A DNA stretch of 34,144 nt from Alphaproteobacteria bacterium. Lineage in GTDB: Bacteria; Pseudomonadota; Alphaproteobacteria; Caulobacterales; Aquidulcibacteraceae. Positions within the stretch are counted from its first letter, which is position 1. Each line of letters opens with the position of its first letter. Below, one piece after another: positions 24,997 to 31,663 of this stretch. The notes under the pieces were generated by a model. That model was not told the origin of the DNA and made no database searches. It saw only the letters and a program-made list of their open reading frames with translations. Location of the stretch: positions 1 through 34,144 of the forward strand of contig JAIXTH010000023.1 of NCBI GenBank assembly GCA_027484265.1, written 5' to 3'. The position numbers and the translations under genes were made by a program.

Positions 24997-25485
24997 ATGA
25001 ACCGACGCAGTGCAATCACCCTGATCGCAGGAACCGGCCTTTCGGGGCTGGTGGCGGGCTGCGGCTTCTCGCCGGTCTATGATCTGGACGGGCGTGGGAT
25101 CGGGCCGGTGTCGATCGGTCTGATCGAGGGCCGGACCGGTCACATTCTGCGCCAGGAACTGCTGCGCAAGGCCGCACTCGAACAGGGCGGCGGGGCCGAG
25201 CGGATGCTGGAGATCACGCTGACGTCGAGCTTTGCCAACACCAACCAGCAGCCAACCGGCTTCTTCAACCGCACCCAGATGACGGTCGACGCCAGCTACA
25301 CCCTGACCGGCACCAACCCCGATGCACCCGATGCCAGTGGCCGGGTTTCTGCCATGGTCGCCTACGACACCCAGAACCAGGCCTTTTCGGACGTCTCGCT
25401 CCAGGCGGATGCCGAGGAGCGGGTGGCGGTCATTCTGGCCGACCGGCTATGGGCCGACCTGGCGGCCCGGGTCCGGCGCCCGTGA
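24997..25485 (+). CDS. lptE: LPS assembly lipoprotein LptE
   Basis: A 162-residue lipoprotein. The signal ends in lipobox LVAGC with Cys at 22, followed directly by GFSPVYD, the LptE hallmark. It forms the outer-membrane translocon plug with LptD in lipopolysaccharide assembly. Its position between leuS and holA is conserved from gamma- to alphaproteobacteria and confirms the assignment of this divergent family. An AAGGAGG site precedes the ATG. The stop overlaps the holA start as GTGA. Confidence 0.93.
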   Translation: MNRRSAITLIAGTGLSGLVAGCGFSPVYDLDGRGIGPVSIGLIEGRTGHILRQELLRKAALEQGGGAERMLEITLTSSFANTNQQPTGFFNRTQMTVDASYTLTGTNPDAPDASGRVSAMVAYDTQNQAFSDVSLQADAEERVAVILADRLWADLAARVRRP

Positions 25486-26519
25486 AGTTCGCCGGCGCGG
25501 CTGCCAAGCGCGCCGTGGAGCGCGATCCGGCCCCAAGGGCGGTTCTGGTCAGCGGCCCCGATGGCGGGATGGTGCGGCGACTGGCCGACCAGGCCGCCGC
25601 CAGCCTGCTCAAGCGCTTCCCCGAACTCGAGCCGACCCGCTTCACGGACGATGATCTGAAGGCTGATCCGGGCAAGCTCGAATCCGCGATTGCATCGGCA
25701 TCCCTGTTCGGCGGCGCAGCCCTGGCGCGGGTGCGGGTGGGGTCGGATGCACAGTCGGGCGTGCTGCTCGGGCTGCTCGCCCTGATCGAGCGCGACCCGG
25801 CTGGCATGGCCGGTGCCCTGGTGATCGAGGGCGTGGACCTGCCCCGGGCCTCCAAGCTGCGCAAAGGTTTCGAGGATGCCCGCACCAGCTGGTCGCTCCA
25901 GCTCTATGAGACCGAGCGCAGCGACCTGATGGCCGCCGCCCGGGAGGCGGCAGTCGGACTGGGAGCCAGCCTGAACGGCGATGCACTGGATCTGGTTCTG
26001 GAAGCGGTCGCGCAGGACGTGGACTCCGTGGTCGCCGAGATCGGCAAGCTGGCGCTCTATGCCGGCAGGGGCGGTGTGATCGATGTCGCTGCCGTGGAGG
26101 CGGCCGGGTCCGGTGGCCGCGAGGCGGTGGCCGATGATGCGGTTCATGCAGCCTTCGCTGGCCGGGCGGGCGAGGCCTCTGCCCGTCTGCACCAGGCGCT
26201 GGGCGCGGGGGCCAATCCGATCCAGGTGATGAATACCGTCCAGCGCCGTCTCAAGCTGCTGCTTCAGCTGCGCGCTGGCATGGAGGGCGGCGCCAGCGTG
26301 GGCGAGCTGGTGAAGAACCCGCGCTTCGGCATCTTCTGGAAACGGCAGGATGATCTGGCGCGCCAGGCTGGCCAATGGAGCCGACCGGCGTTGGAGGATG
26401 CGCTGTCCGCCTGTGTCGAGGCCGACCTCAGCAGCAAGCGGGGCGGAGCCCCGGCGGTGGCGCTGACCGAGCGGTTGCTGCTGCGGATAGCGCGGCGTGG
26501 CGCCAGACAGGGCGCCTGA
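25482..26519 (+). CDS. holA: DNA polymerase III subunit delta
   Basis: The 345-residue delta subunit of the clamp loader, which opens the beta sliding clamp. The N-terminus (RAVLVSGPDGGMVRRLAD) is a degenerate P-loop-like fold as usual for delta, and LFGGAALARVRVG corresponds to the beta-contact region of the family. The C-terminal collar domain includes NTVQRRLKLLLQL and a terminal LLLRIARRG. I chose the GTG at 25482, which overlaps the lptE stop; the open frame before it lies within lptE. It ends the operon, with a terminator right after. Confidence 0.93.
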   Translation: MKFAGAAAKRAVERDPAPRAVLVSGPDGGMVRRLADQAAASLLKRFPELEPTRFTDDDLKADPGKLESAIASASLFGGAALARVRVGSDAQSGVLLGLLALIERDPAGMAGALVIEGVDLPRASKLRKGFEDARTSWSLQLYETERSDLMAAAREAAVGLGASLNGDALDLVLEAVAQDVDSVVAEIGKLALYAGRGGVIDVAAVEAAGSGGREAVADDAVHAAFAGRAGEASARLHQALGAGANPIQVMNTVQRRLKLLLQLRAGMEGGASVGELVKNPRFGIFWKRQDDLARQAGQWSRPALEDALSACVEADLSSKRGGAPAVALTERLLLRIARRGARQGA

Positions 26520-26532
26520 GCGTCTGACTTCG

Positions 26533-26555
26533 GATCGGCCCGATCAGTTTTTCTT
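26533..26555 (+). terminator. terminator of DUF3576-leuS-lptE-holA, overlapping the convergent gene
   Basis: A short stem GATCG/CGATC (26533-26537 with 26541-26545) is followed by AGTTTTTCTTCTT. The T-rich tail is at the same time the last Lys/Asn codons of the minus-strand gene. The stem is short but the tail is strong. Confidence 0.6.
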
Positions 26556-28052
26556 CTTCGGCTCGCCCCAATAGGGCTCGTTCGGACTGCGCGGCGGGGG
26601 TGGTGGCGCGCGCCGTGCTGGCGGCGGCGGTGGCGCTGGTCTGCGGGCGGCAGCCGGTGGCGGCGGCGAGGGTCGGCGCGCAGCTGGAGGCGGCGGGGGG
26701 GACCGGCGGGCCGCAGCCGGAGGCGGCGGTGCCGGGCGGCTGGCGGCCGGTGGCGGCGGTGACGGTCGCCGGGCTGCAGCGGGCGGCGGTGAGGACGGCG
26801 CCGTCCAGCCAGGCTCCCCCGGGCGCGCGGGCGCTGCTCCGCTGGCGCCAGCCGCTGCGGGCAGGGTCGGCGGCGGGGGAGGCGATGCGGGCGGCGCAAC
26901 CACCCGGGCCGGTTCTTCCGGTGGCAGCGTGGGTGGCGGCGGCGGAGGACTGGCCGCTGCTGGCGGTGAAGGCGGAGCCGGAGGTGCCACGCGCGGTGCC
27001 CCGCCCCGCGTTGAAGTCTGCTGCTGGCCCGATGGGCGGGACAGGTCCACAGGTCGCCCGGCGGCCGGGGCAGCGGGCCTGGCTGCCGGATCGGCGGGTG
27101 GCGGTGTCGGCGACACAACCGGCTGCAGCGGCTTGCGGAACCGCAGTGTCATGCGGTCGCTCTCGCCGATAGCGCGGTATCGGCTGTTGTCGAAGCCGGG
27201 ATCCTCGGGCTGGCCCACCGGCGAGGTCCGCAGGACAGGTGGCAGGGTCCAGACACCGAATGGATGGTCCCGTGTGTCGCGCGGATTGGCGTTGACTTCC
27301 GAGCGGCCGATGAACTCGAAGCCGGCCTCTTCGGCCATCTGGATCACGAAGTCCTCGCGGACATAGCCGTCACTGGCGAGCGGGTCCTGCGGCTCGTCCG
27401 GACTGGCACGGTGGTCCTCGATCCCGAGGATCCCGCCAGGCTTGAGCACGGCAAACATGTCGGCAAAGGCCTTCTCGCTCCAGCCCTGCGCCACCCAATT
27501 GTGCACATTGCGGAATGTCAGCACCGTATCCACGGAACCGGGAGGCCCCAGAGCCCCGGACCGGGGGCCGAACGGCACCACAGTCACCGAGCCGAACACA
27601 TCCGGGTTGCCCGCAAACCGACCCGTGAAATCGTCCACCAGCCGACGCACGGCTGCCGAGCCGCTGGAAGCGGCGTCGAAGTGGGCCGCAATCAGACGCC
27701 CGCCACCGACCTTGAGATAGGGCGCGAGGATGGAGGTGTACCAGCCCTGACCCGGCCAGATCTCGATCACGGTATCGGTCGACCGGACACCGAAGAACTG
27801 CAGTGTCTGCAACGGATTGCGAAAGCGGTCGCGCTCTGGGTTGATGCGGCGCGGGCCGCTGATCGCATTGACCAGGCCGATGCGGTCGGCATCTGTCAGG
27901 ATCGGCACCGGCGCTGCCGGGCCGTCTCCACCAGCGGGGTTGGCTGTCATGGTGCCGGGCTGCGTCGCAGCCTCCTGGGCAAGCGCCAGTGCGCCGCCAA
28001 GGGTGGCAGTCATGAGAGCCGTGCCGGCCAGCGCCCAGGAACGCAGCCTCAT
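26544..28052 (-). CDS. exported class I methyltransferase-like protein with a long Pro-rich tail
   Basis: A 502-residue protein. It has a signal peptide (about 1-25, ending ALALAQ), then a methyltransferase-like domain (about 50-307) with a SAM-type motif VIEIWPGQGWYTSILAPYL near residue 95 and TVLTFRNVHNWV near 177. This matches the predicted methyltransferases of the COG4798 type, which are often exported. The usual family end (MTLRFRKP) falls at residues 301-308. Here it is followed by about 190 residues of Pro/Ala/Arg-rich low complexity (PPPPAAARRP-like repeats), ending NEPYWGEPKKKN. Whether an exported protein can meet S-adenosylmethionine is doubtful, so the enzymatic role is open. Confidence 0.82.
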   Translation of the reverse strand: MRLRSWALAGTALMTATLGGALALAQEAATQPGTMTANPAGGDGPAAPVPILTDADRIGLVNAISGPRRINPERDRFRNPLQTLQFFGVRSTDTVIEIWPGQGWYTSILAPYLKVGGGRLIAAHFDAASSGSAAVRRLVDDFTGRFAGNPDVFGSVTVVPFGPRSGALGPPGSVDTVLTFRNVHNWVAQGWSEKAFADMFAVLKPGGILGIEDHRASPDEPQDPLASDGYVREDFVIQMAEEAGFEFIGRSEVNANPRDTRDHPFGVWTLPPVLRTSPVGQPEDPGFDNSRYRAIGESDRMTLRFRKPLQPVVSPTPPPADPAARPAAPAAGRPVDLSRPSGQQQTSTRGGAPRVAPPAPPSPPAAASPPPPPPTLPPEEPARVVAPPASPPPPPTLPAAAGASGAAPARPGEPGWTAPSSPPPAAARRPSPPPPAASRPAPPPPAAARRSPPPPPAARRPSPPPPAAARRPAPPPPPARRAPPPPPRSPNEPYWGEPKKKN

Positions 28053-28163
28053 CCGGTCGTCCTTCTCACGCCCCCAAGGCGCCCAAGGCGTCAGCGGTAA
28101 CCGCGCCCGACCGGATGCTCAACCCTGCGCCCCGAAAAAATCGCACCCCCTGCAAATCCTCCC

Positions 28164-28192
28164 CTTGCACAGCCAAAACCGGGTTCCTACCT
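28164..28192 (+). promoter_or_regulatory. candidate heat-shock (RpoH-type) promoter for hsp20
   Basis: CTTGCAC (28164-28170) and CCTACCT (28186-28192), 15 bases apart, resemble the sigma32 pattern CTTGAAA / CCCCAT only partly. The expected start near 28199 would give a leader of about 120 bases that contains the thermometer-like hairpins. Confidence 0.4.
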
Positions 28193-28205
28193 CCTGGTCG
28201 TGCCG

Positions 28206-28320
28206 CCGGGAGCCCGGGGCACACGTACGCAGGACGAGCCGGTATCGGGCGTCCGGGCGTGCCGGGGAGCTCCGCCCCGCTGGTTCGGAGTGCAACGTTG
28301 ATCGCTCAAGGAGGATCACT
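28206..28320 (+). promoter_or_regulatory. ROSE-like RNA thermometer in the hsp20 leader
   Basis: The last hairpin is TGATC(28299-28303)-G-CTC / AAG loop / GAG-GATCA (to 28318). It holds the complete Shine-Dalgarno AAGGAGG (28308-28314) and contains TCGCT opposite it. This matches the ROSE hallmark U[U/C]GCU, including an unpaired G at 28304. Upstream hairpins at 28206-28217 and 28263-28279 (CGGGG/CCCCG) complete a ROSE-like chain. ROSE leaders block translation of small heat shock genes at low temperature and melt on heating. Pairing is seen directly; the function is inferred from the family. Confidence 0.72.
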
Positions 28321-28785
28321 ATGCGTACCGTGGATCTCACCCCCCTCTATCGTTCGATTGTCGGCTTCGACCGCATGGCCAGCCAGATCGAACTCGCCGC
28401 CCGCCAGGATGTGTCCGCCGGCTGGCCCCCGTACAACATCGAGAACACCGGTCAGGATGCCTACCGGATCGAGCTGGCTGTGGCCGGCTTTGCTCCGGAA
28501 GACCTCGACATCGAGCTGAAGGAAGGCCTTCTCACGGTCACGGGCCGCAAGGCCGAGGCCAACGGCGAGCGCAAGTTCCTGCATCGCGGCATTGCCGAGC
28601 GCGGGTTCGAGCGACGTTTCCAGCTGGCCGATCATGTCCGGGTTGTCGGTGCCGACCTCCAGCATGGCCTGCTGGTGATCGACCTGGTCCGGGAAGTGCC
28701 TGAAGCGCTCAAGCCCCGGAAAATCCAGATCGGCGCCGCGGCCGACCAGCCGCAGGTGATCGAGGGCAAGAAGAAGGCCGCCTGA
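28321..28785 (+). CDS. small heat shock protein Hsp20 (IbpA-like)
   Basis: A 154-residue alpha-crystallin-type chaperone of the bacterial class A (IbpA/HspA) group: it starts MRTVDLTPLYRSIVGFDRM and has the PYNIENTGQDAYRIELAVAGFAPEDLDIEL opening of the crystallin domain. It ends the domain with the GLLVIDLVREVPEALKPRKI motif, which includes the C-terminal I-x-I-like anchor (KIQIG). It binds unfolding proteins as large oligomers. The ATG follows a perfect AAGGAGG site that is buried in a ROSE-like hairpin. A strong terminator follows, so it is monocistronic. Confidence 0.95.
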   Translation: MRTVDLTPLYRSIVGFDRMASQIELAARQDVSAGWPPYNIENTGQDAYRIELAVAGFAPEDLDIELKEGLLTVTGRKAEANGERKFLHRGIAERGFERRFQLADHVRVVGADLQHGLLVIDLVREVPEALKPRKIQIGAAADQPQVIEGKKKAA

Positions 28786-28848
28786 GGCCTGACCTGACAA
28801 GCTGGCTGTCCGCGCGCCCCTCCTCCACGCCGGATGGCCAGCCAACAG

Positions 28849-28886
28849 CGGCGCGGCAGGGCAACCTGCCGCGCCGTCTGCTTTCT
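28849..28886 (+). terminator. intrinsic terminator of hsp20
   Basis: A perfect 12-bp stem (28849-28860 with 28865-28876), GCAA tetraloop, then TCTGCTTTCT. It lies about 65 bases past the hsp20 stop. Confidence 0.88.
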
Positions 28887-28960
28887 CACTCCAGCGTGAT
28901 TTGACTTCCCCCCGGTGCCGCCAGAGAGCCAAGCCCTGTGAAATCAGAAGGGACGAGCTG

Positions 28961-30517
28961 ATGCGTGCGTGGTTGTTGGGTGCAGTTGCCGGTCTGGCGG
29001 CAGTTCTGGGTACGGCTGGCGCAGCCAGCGCGCTGCCGGTCAGCTTTGTCGATGGCCCCGCTGCCAGCGCCGGCGCCGTGGCGCTGCCTGTCGGGTCGGG
29101 CGGGCGGCTGGGTGCCCAGGCCCAGGCGGTGGATCGCGCAACCGGCGGCGCTGTCACCCGGGCCATTGCTGCCGCTGCCTTTTCCGGCAGCAACGGTGCG
29201 GTCCTGACCCTCTATGGCGTGGGGCCCTACAGCCGGATCATCCTGATCGGCACCGGTGCGGCGCCGCTGGACCGGGTGGGCCTTGAGGATTACGGCGGCC
29301 GCCTGGCCCGTGCCGTCGGCGAAGGCCGGGCCGAGCCGGTCGATGTCGTGGTGCCCGAAGCCGCCGACGGGGTGCGCGATGCGGCAGCGCTGGTGGCCCT
29401 GGGCGCTCGCCTGTCGAGCTACAGTTTCCCCGCAGTCGGGGTGACCCGCGAGGTATCGCCCGACCGGCGCCTGGTGATGCGGCCGGGCAGCGGCGCATCC
29501 GGGCAGGGCGAGGCCTGGACCCGCCGCTGGCAGCCGCTGGCCGATGGGGTGTTCTTCGCCCGCAACCTCATCTCCACCCCCTCCAACATCAAGAGCCCGC
29601 AGTGGTTCGTCGATGAAACCCGCAAGGCCTTCGAGGGCCTGCCGGTGACCATCACTGTGATCGATGAAGTGGAAGCTGCCCGCCTTGGCATGGGCGGCCT
29701 GCTGGGCGTGGGCCAGGGCTCGGTTCGTCCGCCCCGGATGATGGCCATTGTCTACAATGGCGCCGGCAGCGAGCGTCCGCTGGCCTTCGTCGGCAAGGGT
29801 GTCACCTTCGATACCGGCGGTATCAGCATCAAGCCGTCCGACGGCATGTGGCGCATGCGGTATGACATGGCCGGGGCCGCCGCCAGCGTGGGAGCTGTCC
29901 TGTCAGCCGCCAAGCGCGGGGTGCGGGCCAATGTGATTGCGGTGGTTCCCCTCGCCGAGAACATGCCGGATGGCAATGCGATCCGGCCCGGCGATGTGCT
30001 GACCGCCTTCGACGGCCAGACCATGGAGATCCTGAACACCGATGCCGAGGGCCGGGTGATCCTGGCAGACGCCAATGCCTGGGCGGCCCGCACCTTCTCG
30101 CCGGCGCTGATCGTCAATATCGCCACCCTCACGGGCGCCGCGCGCGGCGCGGTGGGCGATGACTATGCCGCGCTGTTCGCCCGCAATGATGCCACCGCCA
30201 GCCTCGTGGCGGCGGCAGGGGCAGCTGTCGGCGAAGCCACCTGGCGCCTGCCGATCCACCCGAGCACCTATGACGACCTGCGCTCGGACGTGGCGGACAT
30301 CCGCAATGTGGTGGAGGGCGGCGCCCCCGGCGCCTCGATCGGGGCTGCCTTCCTCGAACTGTTCGTGCCGGACACGGTCGAATGGGCCCACCTCGACATC
30401 GCGCCGGTTGCCTGGCGCACCAGCCGGGCTCCCACGGTGCCGGTCGGGGCAGTCGGCTGGGGTGTTCGCCTGTTCGACGAGCTCGCCACCCGGGCGGAAC
30501 AGCCCTCCGGCTCGTGA
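28961..30517 (+). CDS. M17 family leucyl aminopeptidase with signal peptide
   Basis: A 518-residue metallo-aminopeptidase of the PepA/LAP family, which removes N-terminal residues from peptides using two metal ions. The signature NTDAEGRVILADA is intact, as are GKGVTFDTGGISIKPSDGMWRMRYDMAGAA with the metal-binding Lys and Asp residues and the catalytic Lys. The N-terminal macro-like domain covers about residues 30-190. Unlike classical cytosolic PepA, it has a convincing signal peptide (MRAWLLGAVAGLAAVLG... with AASA as cleavage site, about residue 26), so it should act in the periplasm or outside. I chose the ATG at 28961, since the 20 codons before it in frame would bury the signal. A GAAGGGA site lies about 9-15 bases upstream. 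Confidence 0.92.
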   Translation: MRAWLLGAVAGLAAVLGTAGAASALPVSFVDGPAASAGAVALPVGSGGRLGAQAQAVDRATGGAVTRAIAAAAFSGSNGAVLTLYGVGPYSRIILIGTGAAPLDRVGLEDYGGRLARAVGEGRAEPVDVVVPEAADGVRDAAALVALGARLSSYSFPAVGVTREVSPDRRLVMRPGSGASGQGEAWTRRWQPLADGVFFARNLISTPSNIKSPQWFVDETRKAFEGLPVTITVIDEVEAARLGMGGLLGVGQGSVRPPRMMAIVYNGAGSERPLAFVGKGVTFDTGGISIKPSDGMWRMRYDMAGAAASVGAVLSAAKRGVRANVIAVVPLAENMPDGNAIRPGDVLTAFDGQTMEILNTDAEGRVILADANAWAARTFSPALIVNIATLTGAARGAVGDDYAALFARNDATASLVAAAGAAVGEATWRLPIHPSTYDDLRSDVADIRNVVEGGAPGASIGAAFLELFVPDTVEWAHLDIAPVAWRTSRAPTVPVGAVGWGVRLFDELATRAEQPSGS

Positions 30518-30559
30518 GTGTGACGGCTTCGCAACAGACAAGCGTGAAAAACATTTAAC

Positions 30560-30588
30560 TTGCGAAATCGCTGGCCTGTTGCTATCTT
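30560..30588 (+). promoter_or_regulatory. near-consensus sigma70 promoter of an intergenic RNA
   Basis: TTGCGA (30560-30565), exactly 17 bases, then TATCTT (30583-30588), in a locally AT-rich stretch. The expected start at about 30595 coincides with the first base of a hairpin. No coding start follows on this strand for about 1 kb. Confidence 0.7.
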
Positions 30589-30595
30589 GCCACTT

Positions 30596-30737
30596 GTGAG
30601 ACGGGCCTTGCCGCCGCGCTGTCCCCCCGCTGGTGGGCCGGGCCGGTCTCACGGCCGGAAAGTCCCCTCCGGCGGGCAGCAATGCCACCTCGTCCGGCGC
30701 CCGGTCCTGAAACAGGATCGGGCGCCTGTTCGTTTCC
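30596..30737 (+). ncRNA. candidate structured small RNA, about 140 nt, family not recognised
   Basis: Four elements can be seen. First, GTGAGAC (30596-30602) pairs with GTCTCAC (30646-30652), continued by GGCC/GGCC, closing a 57-nt domain with a C-rich interior. Second, GCCGGA/TCCGGC (30654-30659, 30668-30673) has an AAGTCCCC loop. Third, GGCA/TGCC (30675-30686) has a GCAA loop. Fourth, an intrinsic terminator closes it. It has its own promoter and lies between the aminopeptidase (plus) and a minus-strand amidotransferase, so it leads into no gene. The C-rich, CCUCC-like loop could pair with ribosome binding sites, which suggests a trans-acting sRNA. It matches neither SRP RNA, 6S RNA nor tmRNA as I know them. 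Confidence 0.62.
30696..30737 (+). terminator. intrinsic terminator of the small RNA
   Basis: A 14-bp stem (30696-30709 with 30713-30726, one G-T), AAA loop, then TGTTCGTTTCC. It also lies downstream of the minus-strand amidotransferase, where the stem could act, but without a T-tail on that strand. Confidence 0.8.
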
Positions 30738-30761
30738 GGATCAGTCCGGATCAGCGCCAGG

Positions 30762-31526
30762 TCACACCGTCAGGCGGGCGGGGTCCGCTCCCCGCAGGAT
30801 TTGCCCCATGGCCGCAAACAGCTGCCGGCTTTCGGGATTGGCTTGCGGGCGCCATTCGGGGTGCCACTGCACAGCCAGGACCGGGCCGGGCCCGTCGGTC
30901 TTGCTGAAGGCCTCCACCACTCCGTCGGGGGCGATGGCTTCGATGTGCAGGCCAGTTCCCAGCCGGTCAGCGCCCTGGAAGTGCACGGAATTCACCATCA
31001 TCTCGCGGGCACCATAGACGCCGGCCAGCACGCCGCCGGGCTGGATCGTCACGGGGTGGGCATGCTCGAACATCGCATCATAGGGCACGCCATCATCGGC
31101 ATGGTGCCGCAGGTCGCGTCCCGGCACCGACATGTCGCGCGCCAGCGTGCCGCCGAAATACACATTCAGCTCCTGAAAGCCGCGGCAGATCCCGAACACC
31201 GGCTTGCCCGCCTTCAGCGCAGCTTCCACCAGCGCTGCCGACATCGCGTCTCGCGCCGGATCAAACGGCCCTTCGGCATCCTCACTGGCGTCGCCATAGC
31301 GGTGCGGCTCGAGATTGGAGGGCGACCCGGTCAGCAGCAGGCCATCGAGCCGCGCCACCACCGTTTCCGCATCCACCTGGTCCGGCAGCGACGGCACCAG
31401 CAACGGGATCGCACCCACATGTGGCGACACCCCGAACAGATAGCGTTCCATCACCGCCTGCGCATGCTCGCTACCCACCGCGCGGCGGCAGCAGGTGAAA
31501 CCAAGGACCGGACGGGCTGCGGGCAT
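30762..31526 (-). CDS. class I glutamine amidotransferase, gamma-Glu-GABA hydrolase (PuuD)-like
   Basis: A 254-residue peptidase C26-type hydrolase. The nucleophile Cys114 lies in FGICRGFQELNV, and the His222/Glu224 pair in QWHPEW completes the triad. The early DGLLLTGSPSNLEPHRYG segment is typical for PuuD-like enzymes, which cleave gamma-glutamyl amides such as gamma-glutamyl-GABA in putrescine breakdown. Other putrescine genes (puuA, B, C) are absent, so the substrate is inferred. A possible GntR-type operator lies just upstream. Confidence 0.87.
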   Translation of the reverse strand: MPAARPVLGFTCCRRAVGSEHAQAVMERYLFGVSPHVGAIPLLVPSLPDQVDAETVVARLDGLLLTGSPSNLEPHRYGDASEDAEGPFDPARDAMSAALVEAALKAGKPVFGICRGFQELNVYFGGTLARDMSVPGRDLRHHADDGVPYDAMFEHAHPVTIQPGGVLAGVYGAREMMVNSVHFQGADRLGTGLHIEAIAPDGVVEAFSKTDGPGPVLAVQWHPEWRPQANPESRQLFAAMGQILRGADPARLTV

Positions 31527-31566
31527 GAGGGGCTCCTGTGATCGCGTGCGACCTTGCTAGACGATC

Positions 31567-31576
31567 TGTCTGGACA
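31567..31576. promoter_or_regulatory. possible GntR-type operator
   Basis: TGTC-TG-GACA is an inverted repeat of the kind bound by GntR/FadR-like repressors. It lies about 40 bases upstream of the amidotransferase start, between a weak TTTGCT / TAGCAA pair on the minus strand (17-base spacing). No GntR gene is in the window. Confidence 0.3.
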
Positions 31577-31663
31577 AGCAAATCACTGGCGCGAGCCCCC
31601 ACGGACAATCCACCGCACCCGCCAATCTCGACAGCTCGGTCTCGTGCGCCTAGTCAGGCGGGC

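Noticed and set aside
22637-25015. 792-codon open frame antisense to leuS
   Set aside because: The translation is His/Gln/Arg-rich and lacks any family motif. It is the mirror of the strong codon bias of leuS in GC-rich DNA.
26588-26960. G-rich plus strand as a G-quadruplex region
   Set aside because: Runs are mostly GG in GGC/GGT units dictated by Pro/Ala codons on the other strand; few GGG runs are properly spaced.
30736-30754. Tandem CCGGATCAG repeats after the small RNA terminator
   Set aside because: Only two copies of 9-10 bases; too little to support a repeat element or binding site.
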